From contig OX327683.1 in NCBI GenBank assembly GCA_946807835.1, positions 32,423,001 to 32,487,000 on the forward strand: DNA of 64,000 nt, given 5' to 3'. The position numbers and the translations under genes are program-made. This DNA is from Ailanthus altissimus (lineage: Eukaryota; Streptophyta; Magnoliopsida; Sapindales; Simaroubaceae). The notes under the pieces are model-generated. The model made no database searches, was not told the DNA's origin, and saw only the letters and a list, made by a program, of their open reading frames with translations. Below, piece by piece: positions 32,431 to 43,482 of this stretch; position 1 is the stretch's first letter, and each line of letters opens with the position of its first letter.

Positions 32431-33165
32431 AAATTTCAAAAGTCGACATTACACAATTTGCAGACAACCTCAATTGTTTACTGCTACAAAAAGATATCGA
32501 TGGTATACGTGTTAGTTGAAATATCACGTAAGGGTATTATAGCTATTTTCCAAGTTACTTACAGGATACTAGTAAAACAAAGTATTGAGGGGATGTTTAT
32601 GTATTTGTGTGTTATTCCACAGTAAGTTGTTTATATATATATATATATTAATATTATTAGAAGAATTAACAAAATAAATGTTTCATGAGCAACTATTAAT
32701 TTTTTAAGAATATTTTTCGTGTTTAAAAGATTATATCCTAAATAAAGCATTGTATGATAATTTACCCACACAGCTTAAGTTTCTCTGCAGCGGCAACGGT
32801 TACCTAAGTTTAAGTAAAATTTAAAAAAAAAATTTAAAAACAAGAGTTTTAATAGGTAAGGTTTTTATAAGTAAGGTTTCTCACTCTCATTCAAAATATT
32901 TTAAAAAAATAATATTTCAAAACAAGAGATTTAAAAATAAAATAAGAAAATTTTTATAAATAGGCCTTAAATTTTATAATTATTCTTTTTTAATTGATTG
33001 TTAATCCATTACTTTTTATTAGTCAAACATTTCGTAATTGAACATTTATACCCCAAATAAAAAATATAAATTTTCTTTCATTTCTCTCCACCGAGTCAAG
33101 AATTATATTATTGGACAGACATCTTTAAAATTGTTATTACGTAAATTGAGTGTTGCTTAACTTAT
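31000..33165. other. AT-rich intergenic region upstream of the JmjC gene
   Basis: No supported gene. The first few hundred bases would include the JmjC promoter. The rest is A/T-rich with TA microsatellites (about 32400-32427 and 32633-32650). Confidence 0.6.
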
Positions 33166-33169
33166 TTTT

Positions 33170-35830
33170 TATTTCAAATTAAAAAAAAACTAATTCTTTT
33201 AAGTTTTTCTAAATTTTTTAAAAATTTTAATATTCGTTAGAAATTAGATAAAAATTGCATTTGAAGTTATAAACATGTGTTATTGATGAATTAAACGTGA
33301 AAAATGAGTTAGAATGGTATAAAAAACGTAAAATCTAATTAAAAAATTTAATTTTTTAACATGTTTGGTTGAAACCAGACGGCGGCCGGTGCGACGACCC
33401 ACCGCCATTTATTTTCAAAAATCTCAAGGCCATCTTGGGCCAGAGATGAGCTTAGAGGGGGCAATCTCAAGACCTCGAGATGTGTATTATGAGTGCATCT
33501 TGGGGGTTATCTTGGTCCTGAGATGTGCACAATGTGCGTATCTTGTTACGGCACCGCAGACCTTGTCTGTAATGCCCACTGTTTTGTGCCACGTGGCGTC
33601 ATCATATGCTGCCACGTAGCGCTACAATAAATTATTATTTTTAAAAATTATATTAAATTTTTTTATTTAATATTTTTGATTTATTTTGAATTTTTTTGGG
33701 GTTTATTTTTAATAAAAAAAATTTAGGTCGTATGGAGTATGATGCAATTGTTATTTGTTTTGAAGGAAAGTGGGAGAGTTCTAGTGATGGGGAAGAGAAT
33801 TATGTTGATTATAGTAATTTTGAGATTTTGGTTCCTAAAGATATTAAATTTGAAAATCTTTTGAATACAGTATGTTATATATTGGGAGTCAACAATGTGA
33901 ACTATAAGGTGACTTTAAAAATCAAAATTAATGTAATGAGGTATAAGTTAAAACTATTGAGATTGGAAATGATAGTGATGTTCGATTTGTTTTAGCGTCA
34001 ATAGAAGATCGTATTGTCCTTTATGTGTAATAGTGAATCCTATAGCTCCCGTTTATGAAGATAATGTACAGCCCCCCAATCAAAACCTATTTATGTCAAC
34101 TAACGGTAGCAACCAAGTGAAACATAACGAATAAGTATCACAATGTTTTTACTATATCGTTCAATGAAAACCCAACCTATACACATTACGATTGTGATGA
34201 CATTGAAAATGTTGAGGATGTGAAAGGGGACTGTGATGATGTTAGAAGTGTTGATAATTAAGAAGGGGATGATTTACCAGAAGGCGGATGTTGTTATGTT
34301 TCAACGAGCTCCCTAAATGTTGAAGTTAGAAGAATAGAGTTTTATGAAGCTGAAAACCTCTTTGCGTTTAAGCCTCCAATATCATCATCAGACTTGGGCA
34401 TATCGGATAAGATATCGAGTAGTGGAATTGACGATGTGTTTGTAGGAAAGTTGTTTAATAGTAAAAACAAACTTCATTATGCTATTTGTATGTTAACACT
34501 TAAGGGTAATTGGAGTTTTAAAGTCTCAAGATCAACAAACGGTCATTTTGAGGTAAAATGTGATGATGATAGATGTCGATGGTCATATGTAAAAAAATAT
34601 TTTATTGTGCGTAGAATTGATTCAAATCACATATGTTAATTAGATGGATTGCGCGATGGTCATCGACAAGTAAAGTCTTGAATTATTGGTAAATTCATAA
34701 AAAATAAGTTTGCATCTGTGAGTCAACTTTATAGACTGAAGGAAATCCAAGCAGACATACGCGAGGAGTTTAGTATAGAGATAACTTTACTGCATCTTCG
34801 TCGTCCATCTTCGTCAGTTTTAGACGTCCGTACAAATTATGAAGAAATATGTACGACTATTTTTTTACCTCTAAAAAATATGTATCACATAATCGAATAC
34901 CCAATTTTCTATTCAACTGTTGAGCGAGAAGATAATCTCACATTTCTAGTCCGGTGATTAGTATAAACTCCTGCCAACTAAATTAGATGTTTTTTTTCCT
35001 CGTGTAAAACCAAATCTCATCGTGTAAATTAGAGGTATGCACCTTACGCAATAATAACTCGTGCACCAAAATACTGGAGAAGGTCAAATCTAACATATCT
35101 AAGAAATGCCCTATACACGTTTGCCTAAATAATGCCTTTTGATTCTCTATTAGTTTTTCTTTTATATTTTTTAGACTTCATATCTTCGAATAAGTCGTTA
35201 TTGATGCACAAAAAAATAAATGTTCTGAAAGTCTATATTTTTTCGATATGTTATTTTTCCTGTAATAATTAAGAAAATAAATAAATAAATATTATTTACA
35301 AATAATAAGCATACATGTTAACTAACATACATTATTATTTAAAAATATTCACAAATAATATATATTAATTTAACAAACATAAAAGGAAAATAAAAATTAA
35401 ACACTAATATATTAACCAACATATTATAATAAATAATTAAATTAATTTTTTTAATATATAATTAATTACAAAAGGTACTCATTAAATAAATAACGTTACA
35501 AAAACTTAAAATTATTATTACTTAAATTAATCATTTAACAAATAACAATATAGTTTCAAAAAATGAACATATAATATTAATCAACCAGACGGCAGCGACC
35601 ACTGTACCGCCCGCCGTCTAGTTTTGACAAAATACACCTAAAACTTCTATTTTTTTTGTCAATTTTTAACGTTTCTTACACCATTCTAACCTCTTTTTTT
35701 ACAAATAATTCATTAATTTCACATATTTTTAACTTCAAATGTAAACTATAACAAAGTTTTAACTAATTTATGAAAACATTAAAAATTCTAAAAAAATTTC
35801 AAAAACTTATTAAGAATTGGCCATTTTCTT
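33170..35830 (+). mobile_element. Deleted MULE with long terminal inverted repeats
   Basis: The left block (about 33170-33400) and right block (about 35590-35830) are imperfect inverted repeats of roughly 230-240 bp. Shared stretches include CATTTGAAGTTA, a GAATTA-containing segment, GTTAGAATGGT followed by AAACG, and the GC-rich AGACGGCGG motif. Long TIRs of this kind are typical of Mutator-like elements. Between them sits a partial transposase. Exact outer ends and the expected 9-bp target duplication could not be fixed by eye. Confidence 0.65.
33730..34960 (+). pseudogene. MULE transposase N-terminal remnant
   Basis: Plus-strand fragments encode the N-terminal half of a plant MULE transposase. 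It begins MEYDAIVICFEGKW, then FEILVPKDIKFENLL, then VGKLFNSKNKLHYAI, FEVKCDDDRCRWSY, DGHRQVKS and SQLYRLKEIQADIREEFS. Stops and frameshifts separate these blocks. The catalytic DDE core and SWIM domain are missing: similarity ends at about 34790, so this copy is internally deleted. It is homologous to the MULE pseudogene at 100-1962/6470-6728. Confidence 0.75.
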
Positions 35831-36189
35831 GATTTAAAATGACAAATATGTTGTGTAAGACTCGATCTATGTAATGAAAACTTCAAAATTTTTAATCTAA
35901 TTAAATTTGTAAAAGTTTAAATTCTTCAATGGAAAGAGTTGGAGAATAGTTCATTTTGATTTTAGGATAAAATTGTCCTATTTTAAAATTTTTGGTTAAT
36001 AAAATAATAGTGATTTCAAAATTGATTAAAAAAAAATAATAGTAAAATACGAGGGCTATTTATAAAAATTTTCCAATAAAATATTTAAGACATACTAATT
36101 GTAAGCATAGTTTTCTAAAAAAAATCAAATCAACCGAAAATATAAAAAAATAGAGTTCCCTCTAAATCTTTGTCCTTTAGCAATCTAAT
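35831..36189. other. AT-rich spacer
   Basis: Short AT-rich interval between the MULE and the hAT-like element; nothing recognisable. Confidence 0.6.
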
Positions 36190-36803
36190 AGTAGGGGTGG
36201 CAATTCATATCGTGTTAATATAGGATATTAACAAAATTTTATTATATTTGTATATAATTCGTTTATTAAACAAATCAGACACTCAAAAATATATTCGATT
36301 CGTTTAATATGCGAATAACACGACACGACATGATTAGACATTTTTAAATAAATGAATCAATTTAATTTGTTTACAATTATATTCGTTTACGATTCGATTC
36401 GTTTATATGATTATACACGATTTGATTCATTTACGGTTATATTTATTTAAACCTAATTCAATTCGTTTACACAAAATATTTGATTCATTTAAAATACGTT
36501 TAAGTCATAATTAATAAAAATTATATAAAAAATCAAACATTTAATAATAAAATTTAGATATAATTTAATTAAACGCGACTTAAATGAATAGATACACGAA
36601 TACGATTCGTTTATTAAATGTGGTTTAAACAAATTAGTGAATTCTAGACCTCAAACACGTATTTGACACGATTAATAAATGGATAAACACGAATTCAACT
36701 CATTTATTAATTGTGTCAATTTTATCTACCTATATTCATTTAAAGCGTGTCGAATTTGTGTTGAATAATCATGTCATGACCCATTTTACCGCTCTTACAT
36801 AAG
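36190..36803. mobile_element. hAT-type MITE-like element
   Basis: The left end reads TAGGGGTGGCAATTC and the right end, reverse-complemented, reads TAAGAGCGGTAAAATGGG, an imperfect match. TAGGGGTGGCAA termini are common in dicot non-autonomous hAT elements. The interior repeats CGATTCGTTTA and ATTCGTTTA many times and has no coding capacity. The 8-bp target duplication is not recognisable, so the element is old. Confidence 0.55.
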
Positions 36804-36804
36804 A

Positions 36805-36867
36805 ATGGCAGACATAGATTTTGATTTCTTAGTGAACAAGTATAATTCATTGGTACTCTAGGGTAAT
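36805..36867 (+). pseudogene. LINE ORF1 start (fragment 1 of the interrupted LINE)
   Basis: A frame beginning MADIDFDFLVNKYNSLVL resembles the start of plant LINE ORF1 proteins of the DUF4283 type. It is cut by the solo LTR at 36868 and resumes at 38302 once one copy of the GTAAT duplication is removed. Confidence 0.5.
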
Positions 36868-38301
36868 TGACAGGACCCGATCGGAGCCCTCCTCGAGAAT
36901 CGAGGCGGATCCTGTGATGACATGTGACTAACATACTCTTTACTTATACATATGATACAATGAGGATACCTGTCTCAACAAAAAGTGTACATATGTACTC
37001 CAATATACAAAAACATATACAAATACACAGATTGAGACACTTATGTAGTTATGCGTGTCGTTAGCCAACCTCAAAATGTGATGACTGTATCACATTACAC
37101 AAATTTTTGTGACAACTTGAGAAAAATAGAAAAAATGGTGAGCTTGTGGTTCAGTGAGTGGACATAATCTGAAAATATTATATACTTTATATGTATTGTA
37201 CACGTATAAATCTGTAAGATAAAATAATCATGAAACTGTATACTGGGGATCTAAAAATCTGTGCAGTTGTCATAAAATTTGTGTTAAAACTAAAATCATA
37301 ACATAATACTAGAGATTTAAAAATCTGAAAGCGCAAACTATCATAAAATCTGAAAGCGCAAACTATCATAAAATCTATTATCAAGCTGAATATATGTAAT
37401 ATAGCTCTGAAAATATGTACTACATATATATTGAAAACCACACCAAACTTGTACCCGGGAAAAAACTGGTCTAACCTGATAGAGTAACTCACGCACAGGC
37501 AGAGCGGGGGATCTGAGCTGGTCTAACTTGGCGGAATGCTACATCGCTCGGGTAGAGCAAACTAAACTGGTCTAACACATGCGTAGAACAACTATACTAA
37601 AGGGGAGGGTACGCATATAGTGGTTCAAAAACTACTACTATATAGTTTTATGAAAGCATAATTTTTCTAAAATAAATATTTCTTTACTGAACGTAATCGT
37701 AAATTATATTATAATAAATTGTAAAATATTTTTGAATATACTAAATAGTATAAATATTTATCTGTCTAAAATAAATTATAATTAAATCTGATAACACGTA
37801 ATTTAATTATAATTTGTTGTATTAAAAACATATAAAATATATATAGTTATCAATTTACAAATCCTGAGCTGGGTTTGGATTCTGAGATCTACCTGCTATC
37901 AACACACCTTTTATATCATAGGGTGTAAAAATACATCATTGGTACCGATATATATTATAAATATTCTAATATCATAAAATTATTACCTGCTAAATCACTG
38001 GGTATAAATCTAACTATCCAAATAAATTTTCTAAAATTTCTTTTTTTTTTCTTTTCTTTCTCTTTCTCTTCTTCTTTCTTTTCAGTTTCTTCCTTTCTCC
38101 ATTTCTTTTTTCTTTCTCATTCTTTTTTCATTTCCTCTTTCTCTTCGGCTTTCTCTTCTTTATTTCTTTCTTTGTTTCAACTTTTCTTCTTCTTAAACCA
38201 AAAAAACAAAACAAACATGTTTTATATATAACGGCCACCGCTTACTCTTTTTTTCTTATTTTTATTTTTTTTAATTTTACCACCAAACGTATTACAGTAA
38301 T
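36863..38301 (-). mobile_element. Solo LTR of the outer Gypsy family, minus orientation, TSD GTAAT
   Basis: The element (36868-38296, 1,429 bp) is bounded by TGACAGGACCC at one end and TATTACA at the other. It is flanked by identical GTAAT repeats at 36863-36867 and 38297-38301. It aligns in reverse to the LTRs at 38835-40335 and 56032-57492, including the CCTCGAGAATCGAGG palindrome at one end and a long pyrimidine tract (38040-38200) that is the complement of the GAAA-rich tract in the plus copies. No internal region remains. Confidence 0.88.
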
Positions 38302-38834
38302 GGTATTCCAATTGTTTCTTTGAACTCTTCTGCGTATTAAACATGTTGCATTATCAATTGTTGGAAAAGTTTTCTACGCTCGTCCTATTAATAGGAAGTA
38401 GTTCATTACTACTATGAAGAGAATTTGGCGCACTATTGAATCGTCTGCAGTAGAATCTGTGAGGCAAGGCCGCAACATGTTTGTCTTCACCATTCATTCA
38501 GAGGTGGATCAGCAAATGTTAGTAGAGGGTCCTTGATCATTTAATAACTGCCTTTTGATGTTATAGGAACCTCATGGTTTAGGTCAGTTATAAAACCTGA
38601 AATTTAACTCGGTTTCTTTCTGGGTTCAGCTTCATCAGTTCTTGTTTTCTTTATAAATGTCAAAGCATGTCACTTGATTGAATCTATACTTGGTAAGGCT
38701 GAAGAAGTTGATACTAGTATTTTTGGTGAATGTTTAGGGCATTATCTTTGTATCGGGGTCAATTTAGATATTTTAATTCCTTTAAAGCCAGGCCTGGGTG
38801 TTTATGTGTTGGAGTATAAAGAATTGGCGATTAT
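38302..38834 (+). pseudogene. LINE ORF1, DUF4283-like region (fragment 2)
   Basis: Broken frames read VGKVFYARPINRK, TMKRIWRTIESSAVESVRQGRNMFVF and, further on, VDQQMLVEGP followed by PLKPGLGVYVLEYKEL. This is the pattern of the DUF4283 domain that precedes the zinc knuckle in plant LINE/retroelement proteins. It ends at the ATTAT target duplication (38830-38834) of the Gypsy element and continues at 57498. Confidence 0.6.
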
Positions 38835-38931
38835 TGTCATACACGTGTATAGTAACGTGTATGTTTGGTGTGAATAAGCAAAAAAAAAAAAGAAAAAGAA
38901 GAATAAAATATATATTATATTAAGCAGTGGC

Positions 38932-38968
<37 letters not shown>

Positions 38969-40335
38969 TTGTTTTGCTTTCTTCATTTAAGAAGAAAGAA
39001 TCGAAACCGAAAAAGAAACGAAACAGAGAAAGAAGGAGAAAAGAGAGAAAAGAAAGAAAGGAAGAAAAAGAGAAAAGAAAAGAAGAAGAAAAGAAAGGAA
39101 AAAGAGAAAGGAAGAAAAGAAATTGAGAAGAGAAAGAGAAAGGAAAAAGAAAAGAAAAGAAAAAAATAGAAAATTTTAGGAAATTAGTTGGGTAGTTAGA
39201 TTTATACTCAGTGTTTCAACGGGTAATAGTTTTATGATATTAGAATATTTATATTTTAATATTTATAATTCATATCGGTACTAATAATGTATTTTTACAC
39301 CCTATGATATAAGAGGTGTGCCGATAGCGGATAGATCTCAGAATCCAGACTCAGCTCAGAATTAGTGCACTTTTGTGAGTGGATAACTATATATATATAT
39401 TTTATATATTTTTAATACAGCCAATTATGATTAAATTACGCGTTGTCAGATTTAGTTATGATTTATTTTAGACAGATAAATATTTATACTATTTAGTATA
39501 TTAAAAAATATTTTAGAATTTATTATAGTATAATTTATGATTTTGTTCAATACAAAAATATTTATTTTAGAACAATTATACTTTCATGATATTATATAGT
39601 AGTAATTTTTAAACCACCATATGCGTACCCTTCCTTTTAGTGTAGTTGCTTTGCGCATGCGTTAGACCAGTTTAGTTTGCTCTGCCAGAGCGATGTAGCA
39701 TTCCGCCGAGTTAGACCAGCTTAGATCCCCCGCTCTACCTGTGCGTGAGTTACTCCGCCAGGTTAGACCAGATTTTCTTCGGGTACAAGTTTGGTGTGAT
39801 TTTTAGTATATATGTAGTACATGTTTCCAGAGCTATGTTACATATATTCAACTTGATAATAGATTTTATGATAGTTTGCATTTTCAGATTTTCAGATCCC
39901 AGTATTATGTCATGATTTTAATTTTAGCACAGATTTTATGACAGCTCATACTTTCAGTATAAGTTTATTGACTACTCAGTATACAGTTTCTTGATTATTT
40001 TATCATACAGATTTATACGTGTATAATACATATAAAGTATATAATATTTTTAGATTATATTCACTTACTGAGTCACAAGCTCACCATTTTTTCTATTTTT
40101 CCCAGGTAGTCACAGGAATTCGTACAGTGTGATATAGTCATCACATTTTGAGGTTGGCCCATGACACACATAGTTGCATAAGTGTTTAGTCTGTATATTT
40201 GTATATGTTTTTGTACGCCTTTTATTGAGGTAGGTAGCCTTAGTGTATCATATGTATGAGTAAAGAGTATATTAGTTACATGTTATCACAGGATCTGCCT
40301 CGATTCTCGAGGAGGGCTCGGGTCGGGTCCTGTCA
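38835..40335 (+). repeat. 5' LTR of the outer Gypsy element
   Basis: 1,501 bp, TGTCATACACG to GGTCCTGTCA. It contains a TA microsatellite (about 38936-38966) and a long GAAA-rich purine tract (about 38990-39165). Near the end is the palindrome CCTCGATTCTCGAGG. It differs from the 3' LTR at many sites, including length differences in the microsatellites, so the insertion is not recent. Confidence 0.92.
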
Positions 40336-40338
40336 GTT

Positions 40339-40350
40339 TGGTATCAGAGC
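40339..40350 (+). other. Primer binding site of the outer Gypsy element (initiator tRNA-Met)
   Basis: TGGTATCAGAGC, complementary to the 3' end of plant initiator methionine tRNA, starts three bases after the 5' LTR. This is the usual primer of plant Gypsy elements. Confidence 0.9.
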
Positions 40351-40436
40351 GTGGTTTTAAATTCTGTAGACTAGTACATGATACATGTATGTTAGAGATG
40401 TCATTAATGAATTGTTGCATTTTATAGATTTTCATC

Positions 40437-43400
40437 ATGCGTCCACGTGGCCGACCTCGCACGAAACTTGTGGCTGAACTGAGAGCTCCCTTAGTATCAG
40501 ATAGAATGAAGGAATCTATTAGAGAGGAAGTAGCTGAGTCAGTTCCCCTTGTACCCATACCTCAAACTCAGCCTGATCTTAATGTAGATGAGACATACCC
40601 TCAGTCAGTGCCACAACCTGTGATATAGCCTACACAGGGACAGCCTGATAGACCTGCCTTAGAGCAATCCATAGATAGATTGGCTTAGTTAGTTACAGTT
40701 GCAGTGGAGAGACAAACACAGGGACGACCTAAGAGAGAGAACACAATAGAGCGTGTTCGTAGTTTGGGGGTAGAGAATTTTTCAGGCACTACAGAGCCAG
40801 CTGATGCAGAGTTATGGTTGACTAGAGTAGAACAGATATTTGATGTTATGAGATGTACTGATGATGAGAGGTTTCCTTTGCTACATTTTTACTTGAGGGT
40901 GAGGCATACCACTGGTGGAGATCAGTATCACGTAAATATGGAGGGGTGATTAGTTGGGCTGATTTTTGTAAAGAATTTAATGTTAAATTCTTTCCTATGG
41001 TTTACCAAGACATCCAGGCTAATAAGTTCTTTGAGCTAGAACAGGGATTGATGACAGTGGAGGAGTACGAGAACCGTTTTATAGAGTTATTGAGGTTCGC
41101 TTCTTATGCAATATAGAATGAGAGGGATAAATGTAAGAGATTTGAACAGGGCCTTAGAGGCAATATCAGGACAACAACTACAGCTATGGGGCACAGTGAT
41201 TTCAGTGAGTTGGTAGGGGATGCAATGGGAGTTGCGAGAAGCCTAGTAGAGGCACACAGAGCCCAGTCATTCAAGTAGAAACCAGGCCATGGTTGGTCAG
41301 TTGGTGGATCAAGTAGCAGTAGAGCACTTGGAGGAGAGATATCCTATACAAGGTATTTTGGTAAACAACGGTATGGTCAGAGCCCTATACTATCAGGAGG
41401 ACAGAGACAGAGTCCTAGTCAGAGTTTTGTACCTCCATCTGTTGGAAGCAACATAGGGAGTCAGAGGCCCCGAGGTGGTAGCTAGTTAAGTAGTAGTGCT
41501 AGCATGAGAAGGTACCCTCAGTGTTTCATTTGTGGAAAGAGTCATGAGGGACAGTGTCTGAGAGGTTTTAGAGGTTGTTACCATTACGGACAAGCTGGAT
41601 ATTTGAGGAGAGATTGCGCTCATCTTTTTCGGAGTAGCAGCTTAGTATAGAGTATAGCTTATCAGGGTTTTCAAGGTGGCAGTGGCAATACTCAAAGACA
41701 TGAAAGATCTTAGATAGGAGAGCCTATCTCTAGTACTGGTGTACAACCTAGAGCTTTAGGAGCTAGTTGAGATCCACAGAAGGGTCAGTCAGGCCGATCT
41801 CGTAGCCAGACACGTGTATTTGCTTTAACTCAGCAAGAGGCACAGGCTACTCCAGATGTTGTTACAGGTATGCTGATTATTTTTTACTGAGAGGCCCATA
41901 TTTTAATTGATCTGGGCTCTATGCATTCTTTTATTTCCCGTATTTTTACTGTGCATGCGGATAGAGTGTTAAAACCACTAGATTGTAATTTGGTGATAGC
42001 CACACCGGTTGGAGAATTATTATTGACTAAGAATGTATTTCGGGGTTATGTTATCAAAGTGGGTAGTAGTGAGATGGTAGCAGATTTAATTCCTCTTACT
42101 ATACATGATTTTGATGCAATGTTTGGGATGGATTGGTTAGCTAATCACCATGCTACTATAGACTATTTTCGAAAGGAGGTTATATTCAGAAGACACGGAG
42201 AGCTTGATATTATATTTTGTGGAGAGCGACGAGTTCTTCCATCATGTGTTATATCTGCTATGACAGCTAAACGGTTGCTCAGAAAATGATATCCAGTCTA
42301 TTTAGCACATGTTATTGATATCAGAGTCAATGGGGTTACATTAGAAGATATTCCGGTGGTAAGAGATTTTTCAGATGTATTTCCTAAAGATCTTCCAGGC
42401 TTACCACCAGATAGAGAGATTGATTTTGGTATTGATTTAGTTCCAGACACAACTCCTATCTCCAAGACACCATACAGAATGGCTCCCTTAGAGTTAAAAG
42501 AATTGAAGACTCAGTTACAAGAATTGGTAGATAAGGATTTCATCAGACCTAGTATATCACCATGGGGAGCACCAGTATTATTTGTTAAAAAGAAGGATGG
42601 AACTTTGAGGCTATGCATTGATTATCGGGAGCTAAATAAAGTCACTATACGCAACAAGTATCCACTCCCTCGCATTGATGATTTATTTGATCAGTTACAT
42701 GGTGCGAAGGTTTTCTCAAAGATCAATCTATGATCAGGGTATCATCAGTTAAAGATTAGAGATACTAATGTGGCTAAGACTACTTTCAGAATTCGATATG
42801 GGCATTATGAGTTTTTAGTAATGCCATTTGGGTTGACTAATGCTCCAGCTGCATTCATGAACCTTATGAATAGGGTATTTCGTCCCTATCTTGATCGATT
42901 TGTTATAGTTTTTATTGATGATATTCTTGCGTATTCACGGAGTACAGAGGAGCATGCAGAGCATTTGAAGATAATGTTACAAATTTTGAGGAATAAACAG
43001 TTATATGCTAAGTTTAGTAAATGTCAGTTCTGGCTAGATAAAGTTACATTTCTAGGCCATGTGATATCAGCAGATGGCATTTATATGGATCCTCAGAAAA
43101 TTGAAGCTGTGGTAAATTAGGAGCGACCAGCTAGTATGATAGAAATTAGAAGTTTTCTAAGTCTAGCGGGTTATTATCGGAGATTTGTTAAAGATTTCTC
43201 TAAGATTGCTGCACCACTTACAAAGTTGACCAGAAAAAATGTAAAGTTTATGTGGACTGATGAATGTGAACGTAGTTTCCAAGAACTGAAGAAGAGATTG
43301 ACTTCAACTCCTATTCTCACTCTTCCATCTGGCACCGAAGGATTTATAATTTACAGTGATGCTTCTAGACAGGGATTAGGTTGTGTATTGATGCAACATA

Positions 43401-43482
43401 GTAAGGTGATAGCTTATGCTTCTAGGCAGCTTAAGAAGCATGAGTTGAATTATCCAACCCATGATTTAGAATTGACAGCAGT
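40437..43482 (+). pseudogene. Gypsy gag-protease-reverse transcriptase-RNase H (N-terminal part), broken
   Basis: Open frames in order: gag start MRPRGRPRTKL and the capsid-like ENFSGTTEPADAELWL block. A CCHC knuckle lies near 41520-41620 (CFICGKSHEGQC, second copy degraded to CYHYGQAGY). The protease motif DLGSMHSFIS has its usual DSG changed to DLG. RT includes [38 protein letters not shown]-like [15 protein letters not shown] and the FIDDILAYS catalytic box. The RNase H start is [16 protein letters not shown]. Stops split it: for example the R of KIDLRSGYHQ became TGA at about 42732 and the W of VVNWERP became TAG at about 43120. Not translatable as a polyprotein. It is cut at 43482 by the inner element. 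Confidence 0.9.

Noticed and set aside
38927..39169. 80-codon open frame rich in Tyr-Ile then Lys/Glu/Arg (also at 56144-56365)
   Set aside because: It is a translation of the TA microsatellite and GAAA-rich tract inside the Gypsy LTR, not a gene.
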